A DNA stretch of 24,127 bases. It comes from an uncultured Collinsella sp. GTDB lineage: Bacteria > Actinomycetota > Coriobacteriia > Coriobacteriales > Coriobacteriaceae. The stretch lies in the NCBI GenBank assembly GCA_900544725.1, contig UQWK01000030.1:1-24127 (forward strand), read 5' to 3'. Within the stretch, counting starts at the first letter, position 1; every line of letters begins with the position of its first letter. The notes below the pieces were generated by a model that saw only the letters and a program-made list of their open reading frames with translations, made no database searches and was not told the origin of the DNA. Made by a program: the position numbers and the translations under genes. Positions 9,929 through 17,651 of the stretch are shown here, one piece after another.

Positions 9929-10069
9929 TATGGCGGATTACGGGGCTGGACCTGTATTACTTGACCATGGGAATAATCGCAAAATTAAAACCGCAGGTAG
10001 ATGGCTTATCAAAAATCGAAAATTGCCGGTATGGATGGGGTCTCAGAATCAGCCCCGTAATCCGGCATA
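9929..10069 (+). repeat. Structured intergenic repeat E, copy 2
   Basis: Twenty-base arms (9929-9948, containing GCGGATTACGGGGCTG, and 10050-10069) pair with a single mismatch. The 101-base interior carries ACCGCAGGTAGATGGCTT (9989-10006), identical to copy 1 and at the same offset from the left arm (38 bases to the first A of the 21-base identity). The arms have no similarity to those of copy 1, yet both copies conserve the pairing. Confidence 0.8.
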
Positions 10070-10120
10070 GTTTAGAAATGGCACTAAAGTAGGCACAAGC
10101 TAAATACCAATTCCAAGGAT

Positions 10121-10186
10121 AGTTGCGGTGGAATAGTTCCTGGATGCCGGGGTTTTGGCTAAACCAGGAACTATTTCACCGCAATT
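10121..10186 (-). repeat. Inverted-repeat element F, copy 2, reversed relative to copy 1
   Basis: Twenty-three-base arms (10121-10143 and 10164-10186) pair fully in RNA if two G-U pairs are allowed, around a 20-base loop. The A/G difference between the two arms of copy 1 reappears swapped, and the loop resembles copy 1 only when read on the other strand, so this copy is inverted. Confidence 0.85.
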
Positions 10187-10216
10187 GAGGAGGGCGGGGT
10201 GGATGGCGGGGTAGCT

Positions 10217-10243
10217 AAAAGAGCCCCGTCCCAAATTGGCTGC
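10217..10243 (-). terminator. Weak terminator-like sequence after the DUF1667 gene (direct repeat copy B)
   Basis: Immediately after the minus-strand stop codon the sequence reads CAGCCAATTTGGGACGGGGC then TCTTTT. A short AGCC/GGCT stem plus T-tract is possible. It is the partner of the repeat at 9893-9919, and together they bracket one E and one F element. Confidence 0.45.
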
Positions 10244-10642
10244 TTAGGCTGGGTCGATGTCCATGCTGGCGATGAGGTCGATGTTGGTGCTGAGAAGGTC
10301 TTCCAGCACGATGTCGCCCATACGGATGGGCGCGTCGACGACCATGCCGCGGATGAGGTCCATGGCTTGGGCGTGAAGTGACAGCGGGATGGCTTCGGCC
10401 GTGCGCACGGGCAGCAGGGCCTCGTCGCCGCTGGATACGGCCACGGTGGTGGTGAGCACGCGCATGGGACAGGTGAGCTCCTGATGCGCGAACTTATCGC
10501 CGCGGGGGCAGCTGTTGCCGGTCACGGAGCGCACCTCTACCACGGCGCCGTCTGCGTCACGCTCTACCTCTACGGTCAGGAGGCACTCGGATGGGCAGGT
10601 GGTGCAGTTGAACTGCAGCGTTTCGATCGCGTTTATGCTCAT
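10244..10642 (-). CDS. DUF1667 family protein, small cysteine-rich partner of GlpA/GlpB-like flavoproteins
   Basis: This 132-aa protein has the N-terminal cysteine pattern C13-x2-C16-x3-C20 and then C45PRG, followed by E-x2-CPMRVLTTTV, which is the DUF1667 signature. The cysteines suggest an Fe-S or zinc site, but this is not established by the sequence. In many anaerobes DUF1667 genes follow a GlpA-like and a GlpB-like gene, as here, so it probably replaces GlpC or acts as an electron-transfer subunit. I chose ATG 10640-10642 (minus), with GAGGAGG nine bases upstream. The gap to the preceding gene is four bases. It is the last gene of the operon. Confidence 0.88.
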   Translation of the reverse strand: MSINAIETLQFNCTTCPSECLLTVEVERDADGAVVEVRSVTGNSCPRGDKFAHQELTCPMRVLTTTVAVSSGDEALLPVRTAEAIPLSLHAQAMDLIRGMVVDAPIRMGDIVLEDLLSTNIDLIASMDIDPA

Positions 10643-10646
10643 GGCC

Positions 10647-12047
10647 TTACGCCTCCTCAACGGGATCGACGGACAGGACAATCTCACTAACACCCAGGTC
10701 GAGTACGCGCTGAATCACCTTTGCCGGCAGCGGGAAGCTTTCCATGACGCTCGGTTTAAACGGGTGGACCTTGCCAGCGAATAGTTCCTCGTCGCCTGCC
10801 AGAATGCGCACGCGGGCGGAATCGACCGGTCGGCGCACACGGAAGTTGAGTTTGGTGAGTGCCACAGCCGTAATGCGTCCCGGAAGCGCGTAGCCTGCAA
10901 TGCCGGCGGGGGAGACAGTGAGCTGACAGCCCGGGTCCGCAGTACCGTGCTCGACATTCGCGCTGCCACCCAGCGCGTACGTCGCCGCAGCCGCACCGGC
11001 GCGCTCGGACTCGGTCGTCACGTTGTCGGCCAGGTCGTGCACGTGCAGCACGTTGCCGCAGGCAAAGATACCTGGCACGCTCGTTTGCAGGCTCTGGTCC
11101 ACCACGGCGCCGCGCGTGCGTGGGTCAAGCTCAACGTCCGCGGCAACCGAAAGCTCGTTCTCGGGAATCAGACCCACCGAAAGCAGCAACGTGTCGCACG
11201 GAACAACGCGCTCGGTCCCCGGAATGGGCGCTAGGTGCTCGTCGACCTTGCTCACTTCGACCGCCTCCACGCGATCGTGCCCGATCACGCGCGTCACGGT
11301 TGTGGACAGGTGCAGCGGAATGCCAAAGTCGTCCAGGCAGTTCTTGACGTTGCGGCGCAGACCGTTGGCGTACGGCATGAGCTCGTACACGCCCTCGACG
11401 GAAATCCCCTCGAGCGTGCAGCGGCGCGCCATGATGAGCCCGATGTCGCCCGAGCCCAAAATGACGGCACGCGAGCCGGGCTTGAGATTTTCGATATTGA
11501 TGTATCGCTGCGCCAAGCCTGCCGTAAACACGCCGGCGGGGCGGCTGCCAGGGATCTTGATCTCGCTGCGCGTGCGCTCGCGGCATCCCATGGCAAGGAC
11601 GACTGCGCGTCCGGTGAGCTGCAGCATGCCGGCGCGGCTCATGAGTGTGACAGTATGGACTGCGGCGGCTCCCGCGGTCTTGTCCGCATCCAGCGTGCCC
11701 ACAGCCTCGCCCTCGCCCGAATCAATTCCAAGCACCATGCTGTCCAAGAGCAGCGCAATGTCGGTCGCGCGCAACTGGTCGATAAAGCGCTGCGCGTATT
11801 CAGGGCCGGTGAGCTCCTGTTTAAAGTGCGAAAGGCCAAAACCCGGGTGGATGCACTGGCGGAGGATTCCTCCTAGATGCTGCTCGCGCTCCACGATGGC
11901 CACGCTCGCGCCGGCCTTATGCGCGGCAAGCGCGGCTGCCATGCCGGCGGGGCCGCCGCCGATAACGAGCACGTCGAACGCCTGCGTCTGCACCGCCTCG
12001 GTAGTTCCTGCCTCTGCGCGTCCGTCGCGTATATCAAGCGTCGCCAT
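10647..12047 (-). CDS. NAD(P)/FAD-dependent oxidoreductase, GlpB-like subunit
   Basis: A 466-aa flavoprotein with two dinucleotide-binding folds: GGGPAG (residues 30-35) for FAD, preceded by the FDVLVIG strand, and GSGDIG (198-203), probably for NAD(P)H. Between them lies AMGCRERTR (152-160), typical of this oxidoreductase subgroup. GIFACGNVLHVHDL near the C-terminal part is the second FAD contact. The first 22 residues are an extra, poorly structured extension. One base separates it from the upstream GlpA-like gene and four bases from DUF1667, so the three form one transcript. The likely role is passing electrons from glycerol 3-phosphate oxidation to NAD or another carrier; the substrate is inferred from the neighbours. 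Confidence 0.88.
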   Translation of the reverse strand: MATLDIRDGRAEAGTTEAVQTQAFDVLVIGGGPAGMAAALAAHKAGASVAIVEREQHLGGILRQCIHPGFGLSHFKQELTGPEYAQRFIDQLRATDIALLLDSMVLGIDSGEGEAVGTLDADKTAGAAAVHTVTLMSRAGMLQLTGRAVVLAMGCRERTRSEIKIPGSRPAGVFTAGLAQRYINIENLKPGSRAVILGSGDIGLIMARRCTLEGISVEGVYELMPYANGLRRNVKNCLDDFGIPLHLSTTVTRVIGHDRVEAVEVSKVDEHLAPIPGTERVVPCDTLLLSVGLIPENELSVAADVELDPRTRGAVVDQSLQTSVPGIFACGNVLHVHDLADNVTTESERAGAAAATYALGGSANVEHGTADPGCQLTVSPAGIAGYALPGRITAVALTKLNFRVRRPVDSARVRILAGDEELFAGKVHPFKPSVMESFPLPAKVIQRVLDLGVSEIVLSVDPVEEA

Positions 12048-12048
12048 C

Positions 12049-13509
12049 CTAGCGCACCCCCTTCAGTGGTCCTTCGACCAGCCAAGAACCGGCATCCTCC
12101 AACAGCACTTCGCTGGGGTCGCAGCCCAGCTCGCGCGCCAGGATCGCAACCACGCGGCTCTGGCAAAAACCACTCTGGCACCGACCCATGCCGGCGCGGC
12201 AGCGGCGCTTGACGCCCTCGACCGAAACCGCACCCGGGCGGCGTCGGATCGCGGCCACGATCTCGGCCTCGGGCACCGTCTCGCAGCGGCAGACAATCTG
12301 CCCCCACGCGGAGTTGGACTCGATGAGCTCTTCTTTGCGCGTAAGCGTCGCTCGGTCAAAGTCGTCCGGCGCGCGGCGTATCGGGTCCCAATTGTCCCGC
12401 ACGCGCAAAGCAACGCCCGCCTCGCGTATCACGCGCTCCATGCGCTCGGCAATGGCCGGTGCGCTCGCCACGCCCGGCGACTGAATGCCCGCCGCCTGGA
12501 ACAGGCCCGGTACTACGGCCGACTGCCCAATAAAGAAGTCGTTCGTCTCCTTAATGACCGGGCGTCCGCCGGCAAATGCGCGCACCACGCGGCGCGTGTC
12601 CAGGTCGGGCACCAGCTTGCGCGCGCCGGTCAGCAGCGCGTTGATATCGGTCGCGTAGGTCTGCGTGTCGCCGGGCTCGCGCACGGCGGCCGTCGCGGTA
12701 ATCACGGTGTTGCCATGTACGGTGCCCGTGACGATAACGCCCTTGGACACCGGCGTGGGAACGGGGTAGAGCGGCATGAGCGTACGCGGCTCTTTGTCCA
12801 GCACCACGATGTTGCCCTGGCGCCAGACCATCTGAAACTCCTCGGCGCCGGCCATATGCGAGATGGACGCAGCTCCGTTGCCTGCGGCGTTAATCAGGTA
12901 CCGGCAGCGTACGTCGCCGGTGGGTGTCACCAGCGTAAAGCGTGCGCGGCCCTTGCCGTGCGAGCTGGCAACCTCAATGGCCTCCACCGGTGCGGAGCGC
13001 AAAAACGTCACGCCGTTGGCGACTGCGTTCTCCAGCGCGGCGATGGCGACCTCAAACGGGTCGACAAAGCCGGTCGAGGGGCACCACAACGCACATGTTG
13101 CATCGGCGCATGCACGCGGTTCCAGCTCGCGGATACGCTCAGGGCCAATGATTGCCAGCTCGGGCACGCCGTTGGCCAGGCCATTCTGGCGCAGCTTCTC
13201 CAGGTGTGCACGGTCCTCGTCGTTAAAGCCCAGCACCATCGAACCGGTGCGGCAAAACAAAAAACCGAGCTCCTGGGCCCAGGTGCCATACAGCTTGCAG
13301 CCGCGGGCGTTGACCTGCGCCTTTACGGTTCCCGGTGCCGGATCGTAGCCTGTGTGCACCAGGCCGCCGTTGGCCTTCGAGGCGCCCAGCGCGATGTCGT
13401 TGGCCGCCTCGACCACGCAAATGGACAGGTCAAACCGCGCGAGCTGACGCGCGATGGCGCATCCCGTGATGCCCGCGCCTACAATCGCAATATCAAACGT
13501 TTCCGTCAC
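12049..13509 (-). CDS. glpA: GlpA-like FAD-dependent dehydrogenase with C-terminal BFD-type [2Fe-2S] domain
   Basis: The N-terminal DAO-type fold starts with IAIVGAGITGCAIA (FAD-binding) and continues through the typical GASKANGGLVHTGYD segment. The C-terminal domain (about 400-450) has the BFD-like [2Fe-2S] signature: C407-R-C409, then C444-x4-C449 within AGMGRCQSGFC. This two-domain layout matches anaerobic glycerol-3-phosphate dehydrogenase large subunits and related 2-hydroxyglutarate-type oxidoreductases. I favour GlpA because of the downstream GlpB-like and DUF1667 genes. The start is GTG (13507-13509, minus strand) with GGGAGG four bases upstream, and the length is 486 aa. No glpK or glpF is in the window. 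It is the first gene of the three-gene operon. Confidence 0.87.
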   Translation of the reverse strand: MTETFDIAIVGAGITGCAIARQLARFDLSICVVEAANDIALGASKANGGLVHTGYDPAPGTVKAQVNARGCKLYGTWAQELGFLFCRTGSMVLGFNDEDRAHLEKLRQNGLANGVPELAIIGPERIRELEPRACADATCALWCPSTGFVDPFEVAIAALENAVANGVTFLRSAPVEAIEVASSHGKGRARFTLVTPTGDVRCRYLINAAGNGAASISHMAGAEEFQMVWRQGNIVVLDKEPRTLMPLYPVPTPVSKGVIVTGTVHGNTVITATAAVREPGDTQTYATDINALLTGARKLVPDLDTRRVVRAFAGGRPVIKETNDFFIGQSAVVPGLFQAAGIQSPGVASAPAIAERMERVIREAGVALRVRDNWDPIRRAPDDFDRATLTRKEELIESNSAWGQIVCRCETVPEAEIVAAIRRRPGAVSVEGVKRRCRAGMGRCQSGFCQSRVVAILARELGCDPSEVLLEDAGSWLVEGPLKGVR

Positions 13510-13679
13510 AGTGCCTCCCAGACAAGTTGACGGGCTGTCAATAGAACCATCCTACGGTCTGCACACCCCCGGTGCGGCGGTAATGCGGCGAACAGCCCCA
13601 ACTGCATCCGCCAACGGCAGGCGAGGGGAGACTCGGGACCATCGGTGACCTCTTCTGCCGCCCCTGGTGTCAGAGGTTT
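13510..13679. other. GlpA-operon upstream region
   Basis: This holds the expected promoter of the minus-strand operon, which I could not pin down. A short dyad TTGAC-N5-GTCAA (13527-13541) lies 18 bases upstream of the GTG start and could be an operator. The rest is GC-rich with no credible gene. The alternating repeat array begins at 13680. Confidence 0.5.
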
Positions 13680-14138
13680 GTCTCGTTCTGTAACATCTGG
13701 GACTGTTTTTGCCGAGTAACTGTTACAGATTGAGACATTCGGCCTGGACGTTTTCTTTTGCCTCAATCTGTAACAGTTAGAGGAGAAAATCGGTCCTACG
13801 TGTTGCAGATTGAGATTTAAAGTCAGGGAGAGATTCTTCTGTCTCGATCTGTAACATCTCGGGACCGTTTTGGGGTTTAGATGTTACAGATTTAGATGAA
13901 CCTATCAGACGGTTTCGAATGTCTAAATCCGTAACAGTTAGACCTGTTTTTGCCGAGTTGTTGTTACAGATTGAGATATTTAACGGAGGCCTCACCGTTC
14001 GTCTTGATCTGTAACAGTAAGAACTGATTTTGGGGCCCAAAATGTTACAGATCGAGATTTAAGTCGGGGAGAGAACGGTTTGTCTAAATCTGTAACATCT
14101 GGGACTGTTTTTGCCGAGTACCTGTTACAGATTGAGAT
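13680..14138. repeat. Array of twelve alternating inverted 16-bp repeats, 80-81 bp period
   Basis: Six left-type units (like GTCTAAATCTGTAACA) start at 13680, 13760, 13841, 13921, 14001 and 14082. Six right-type units, their reverse complement (like TGTTACAGATTGAGAT), start at 13721, 13801, 13882, 13962, 14043 and 14123. Left-to-right gaps are 25-26 bases and right-to-left gaps 23-24, so same-type units recur every 80-81 bases. The TCTGTAACA end is the best conserved. Several 25-base gaps are also related (GACTGTTTTTGCCGAGT at three sites, with changes). Each unit can pair with either neighbour. No coding frame is preserved because 80 is not a multiple of three. Confidence 0.93.
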
Positions 14139-14238
14139 GTTTGTGTCCGCACCGGCCCCGCTTGCAACCGTAGTCCCATATAAACAAACCCCGTGGTAAA
14201 CTTGACCTGACTGTAAATATTCCGAAAGGTACACCTCA

Positions 14239-14670
14239 ATGTCCAAGTACATCTCCGAGCTCATGTCGCCGCAGCTTATGGGCGTAATCTATGCCTTTGT
14301 TGGCTTTATCATCGCCCTGTACGTGCTGTCGGTCGTCTATGTGTTCATCGACGCTCGCCGCCGCGGTGCCAGCGCCTACGTGGCATGGGGCATCATCGCC
14401 CTCATCCCGTTTGTGGGCCTCATCGCCTACCTGGTCCTGCGCCCGCACTCCTACGCGGCCGACCGCGAGGAGCAGGAGCTGGACATGGCCCTGCGCGAGC
14501 GCCAGCTTGCCCAGTACGGCACCTGCCCACAGTGCGGCGCCCCCATCGAGAAGGACTTTGTCGTGTGCCCGGTATGCGACACCCAGGTTCGCAACGTGTG
14601 CCCCAGCTGCCATCGCCCGCTTGACGCGCACTGGAAGGTCTGCCCCTACTGCCGAACTCGCATTCAGTAA
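14239..14670 (+). CDS. Small membrane protein, PLDc_N-like two-helix segment plus two zinc ribbons
   Basis: The 143-aa protein has two membrane helices (about 14-37 and 46-67). The connecting VFIDARRRG and the following LIPFVGLIAYLVLRP resemble the PLDc_N (phospholipase D nuclease N-terminal) membrane module. A charged helix (75-92) follows, then four CxxC pairs: C96/C99, C110/C113, C121/C124 and C135/C138, i.e. two zinc ribbons in tandem on the cytoplasmic side. There is no catalytic domain. The function is unknown; a membrane-tethered zinc-ribbon adaptor is the most that can be said. AAAGG lies nine bases before the ATG. It stands between the repeat array and thrS and has no obvious partner. 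Confidence 0.88.
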   Translation: MSKYISELMSPQLMGVIYAFVGFIIALYVLSVVYVFIDARRRGASAYVAWGIIALIPFVGLIAYLVLRPHSYAADREEQELDMALRERQLAQYGTCPQCGAPIEKDFVVCPVCDTQVRNVCPSCHRPLDAHWKVCPYCRTRIQ

Positions 14671-14778
14671 CGCATCCATCGCCGGGCCGGCCGCAAGCCA
14701 CGGGCGCCGCGCGCAAGCCGCACATGCGCCGCAAGCACGCGCACCCCGCCCCCACACGATGAAGCATGCGTAGAAAAT

Positions 14779-14810
14779 CGCCCGTCGTGCCATTAAGGTG
14801 CGGCGGGCGC
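14779..14810 (+). terminator. Possible terminator hairpin after the zinc-ribbon gene
   Basis: CGCCCGTCGTGCC (14779-14791) pairs with GGTGCGGCGGGCG (14797-14809), with three G-U pairs and an ATTAA loop. Only CTTGTAT follows, so termination would be weak. The stem directly abuts the thrS -35 box. The 100 bases before it are GC-rich, low-complexity DNA with repeated CGCAAGC motifs. Confidence 0.45.
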
Positions 14811-14838
14811 TTGTATACCAAGGCAACCTGCCTATAAT
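14811..14838 (+). promoter_or_regulatory. thrS promoter
   Basis: TTGTAT (14811-14816) and a perfect TATAAT (14833-14838) are 16 bases apart. Transcription would start near 14845, giving a leader of about 65 bases to the thrS ATG. Confidence 0.8.
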
Positions 14839-14881
14839 GATGCAAGTCAAAAACGCCGAGCGCATCGCACGCACTTGCATC
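14839..14881 (+). promoter_or_regulatory. Inverted repeat in the thrS promoter/leader
   Basis: GATGCAAGT (14839-14847) is exactly complementary to ACTTGCATC (14873-14881) across 25 bases. The left arm begins directly after the -10 box and overlaps the expected start site, so as DNA it could bind a repressor and as RNA it could close a 5' hairpin. No other control element is visible before the SD (AGGAG, 14893-14897). Confidence 0.5.
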
Positions 14882-14908
14882 AGGCATCCGAGAGGAGAAA
14901 ACATACCC

Positions 14909-16672
<1,764 letters not shown>

Positions 16673-16694
16673 CACAAACTATACAAGAACTAAC

Positions 16695-16726
16695 AAAGGC
16701 GATCGTCCTCGCGGGCGGTCGCCTTT
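16695..16726 (+). terminator. Terminator 1 after thrS
   Basis: AAAGGCGATCGTCC (16695-16708) pairs with GGGCGGTCGCCTTT with two G-U pairs around the loop TCGC, and the right arm runs into TTTTTTG. It starts 23 bases after the thrS stop. Confidence 0.92.
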
Positions 16727-16743
16727 TTTGTTGCCTATACAAG

Positions 16744-16771
16744 AAAAGCCGCTGGTTAGAGCGGCTTTTTT
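16744..16771 (+). terminator. Terminator 2 after thrS
   Basis: AAAAGCCGCT (16744-16753) pairs with AGCGGCTTTT around GGTTAG and runs into six Ts. CTATACAAGAA occurs just before each of the two terminators, which suggests that the terminator unit was duplicated. Together they insulate thrS from the polysaccharide operon. Confidence 0.92.
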
Positions 16772-16854
16772 GTTGTGCAAAAAGGTACAGGTTTTTGTAG
16801 AGGCGTATGGAGATGCACCCATTCGCGGCGCATTTTGTGCAATCTGGGAAAACG

Positions 16855-16875
16855 CGAGCAGTTTGCTCGTATAAT
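16855..16875 (+). promoter_or_regulatory. Polysaccharide-operon promoter with abutting dyad operator
   Basis: A perfect TATAAT (16870-16875) has no good -35 box. The dyad CGAGCA-GTT-TGCTCG (16855-16869) ends directly at the -10 box and fills the spacer, where an activator or repressor could act. The start would be near 16882, leaving a leader of about 115 bases before the first gene. Confidence 0.55.
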
Positions 16876-16882
16876 GAGCTTC

Positions 16883-16976
16883 GTCGAAAGATACAAAAAT
16901 CTGTACTTTTGCGACTGCGCCTAGCTGCGAGCGAGAAGCCTGTTCTTAACGCCTCTGCATCCGCGTGCGTCGCGGA
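16883..16976 (+). promoter_or_regulatory. Leader with two hairpins upstream of the antiterminator gene
   Basis: GTCGAAAG (16883-16890) pairs with CTTTTGCGAC (16906-16915), with a bulge, at the very 5' end of the expected transcript. TCCGCG/CGCGGA (16960-16965 and 16971-16976) forms a second hairpin ten bases before the SD. LoaP-class factors are known to act through an RNA hairpin in the target leader, so these are candidates for such a site. This is inference. Confidence 0.4.
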
Positions 16977-16997
16977 AACAAGAAAAGGGGGCGAGAG

Positions 16998-17588
16998 ATG
17001 GAACAGACAATGCGGCGCCAAGAGCAGCTGCCCGGTGCTTTTAACGGCGCCATCACCAACAGCCAGCGCGGTCGCGTCCGCTGGTATCTAGTCCACACCC
17101 CCAACGGTAAAGAGCGCGAGACCTGCGAAAAAGTCCGCCGCATTATCCCGCACGAGCTGATGCAGGACGCTTTTGTGATGCAAAAGGAGTTCTGGTTTAA
17201 GCGGGACGGCGCCTGGTCGCTCCAAACCAAACCCATGTACAAGGAATACTTCTTCGTCGCCACGCGCGATGCCGCCCTTCTCGACAAGGCTTTGGCCCAG
17301 TTGAGCTTTGGCTGCCGCATTGCCGGCAGTAGGGAGCGGGCCTATGCGCCCATGCCGGACGATGCGCAGGACTGGTACCGCAGCGTGCTCGACGACGACG
17401 GCGTGGTGCGCAACAGCGTCGCCCGCATAGAAGACGGTGTGCTGCACATAGAGCAAGGCCCGTTGGTGGGTCAAGAGGCCCGCGTAAAGAAGATCGACCG
17501 TCATAAGCGCTGGTGCCTGGTAAACGTGGGCGAAGGCGACTCCGCATTTAGGGAGCTGCTTCCGTTGGACGTGCCCAGTAAGACGTAA
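16998..17588 (+). CDS. NusG-family transcription antiterminator, LoaP-like
   Basis: The 196-aa protein has a NusG N-terminal (NGN) domain at about 28-105, starting WYLVHTPNGKERETCEKV and ending in a YKEYFFVAT strand. A C-terminal KOW domain (about 140-192) contains GPLVGQEARVKKIDRHKRW, close to the form seen in LoaP proteins. Such specialised NusG paralogs load onto RNA polymerase at a leader RNA and prevent premature termination across long polysaccharide or antibiotic operons. It is the first gene of the polysaccharide cluster, in line with that role. The ATG at 16998 has GGGGG six bases upstream. It is not the housekeeping NusG, because it has no rplK/secE context and an extended N-terminus. 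The exact subfamily (LoaP, RfaH, UpxY) is inferred. Confidence 0.85.
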   Translation: MEQTMRRQEQLPGAFNGAITNSQRGRVRWYLVHTPNGKERETCEKVRRIIPHELMQDAFVMQKEFWFKRDGAWSLQTKPMYKEYFFVATRDAALLDKALAQLSFGCRIAGSRERAYAPMPDDAQDWYRSVLDDDGVVRNSVARIEDGVLHIEQGPLVGQEARVKKIDRHKRWCLVNVGEGDSAFRELLPLDVPSKT

Positions 17589-17651
17589 GGGGACGTCGCG
17601 CTGGCAATTCATTCGATTTTTGAATTCATCGATTGGGGGATCCCTGGGAAC

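Larger units (their letters stand above)
9754..10243. other. 490-base spacer rich in repeats, no gene
   Basis: Reading left to right it holds a 15-bp tandem duplication (9792-9821), a terminator-like repeat (9893-9919), element E copy 2 (9929-10069), element F copy 2 (10121-10186) and a second terminator-like repeat (10217-10243). The peptidase promoter must lie in the left part on the minus strand, but I could not identify convincing hexamers. A 103-aa open frame on the + strand runs through element E and is not credible. Confidence 0.7.

Noticed and set aside
9781..10092. 103-codon + strand frame in the peptidase-glp spacer
   Set aside because: It runs through the tandem duplication and element E, has no SD, and no recognisable protein sequence.
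8340..10243. Insertion sequence around the E and F repeats
   Set aside because: No transposase gene is present and the enclosed gene is a normal peptidase; at most these are non-autonomous elements.
11023..13530. An 835-codon open frame on the + strand
   Set aside because: It is antisense to the glpA/glpB-like genes, low-complexity in composition, and shows no recognisable domain; it is a GC-rich shadow of the minus-strand genes.
13680..14138. CRISPR array
   Set aside because: Units alternate in orientation, are only 16 bp, several gaps are similar to each other, and no cas genes are nearby.
13777..14264. Minus-strand open frames within the alternating array, with recurring peptide ISICN...SAKT
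   Set aside because: The peptide repetition only reflects the DNA repeats; the 80-81 bp period does not keep frame and there is no SD.
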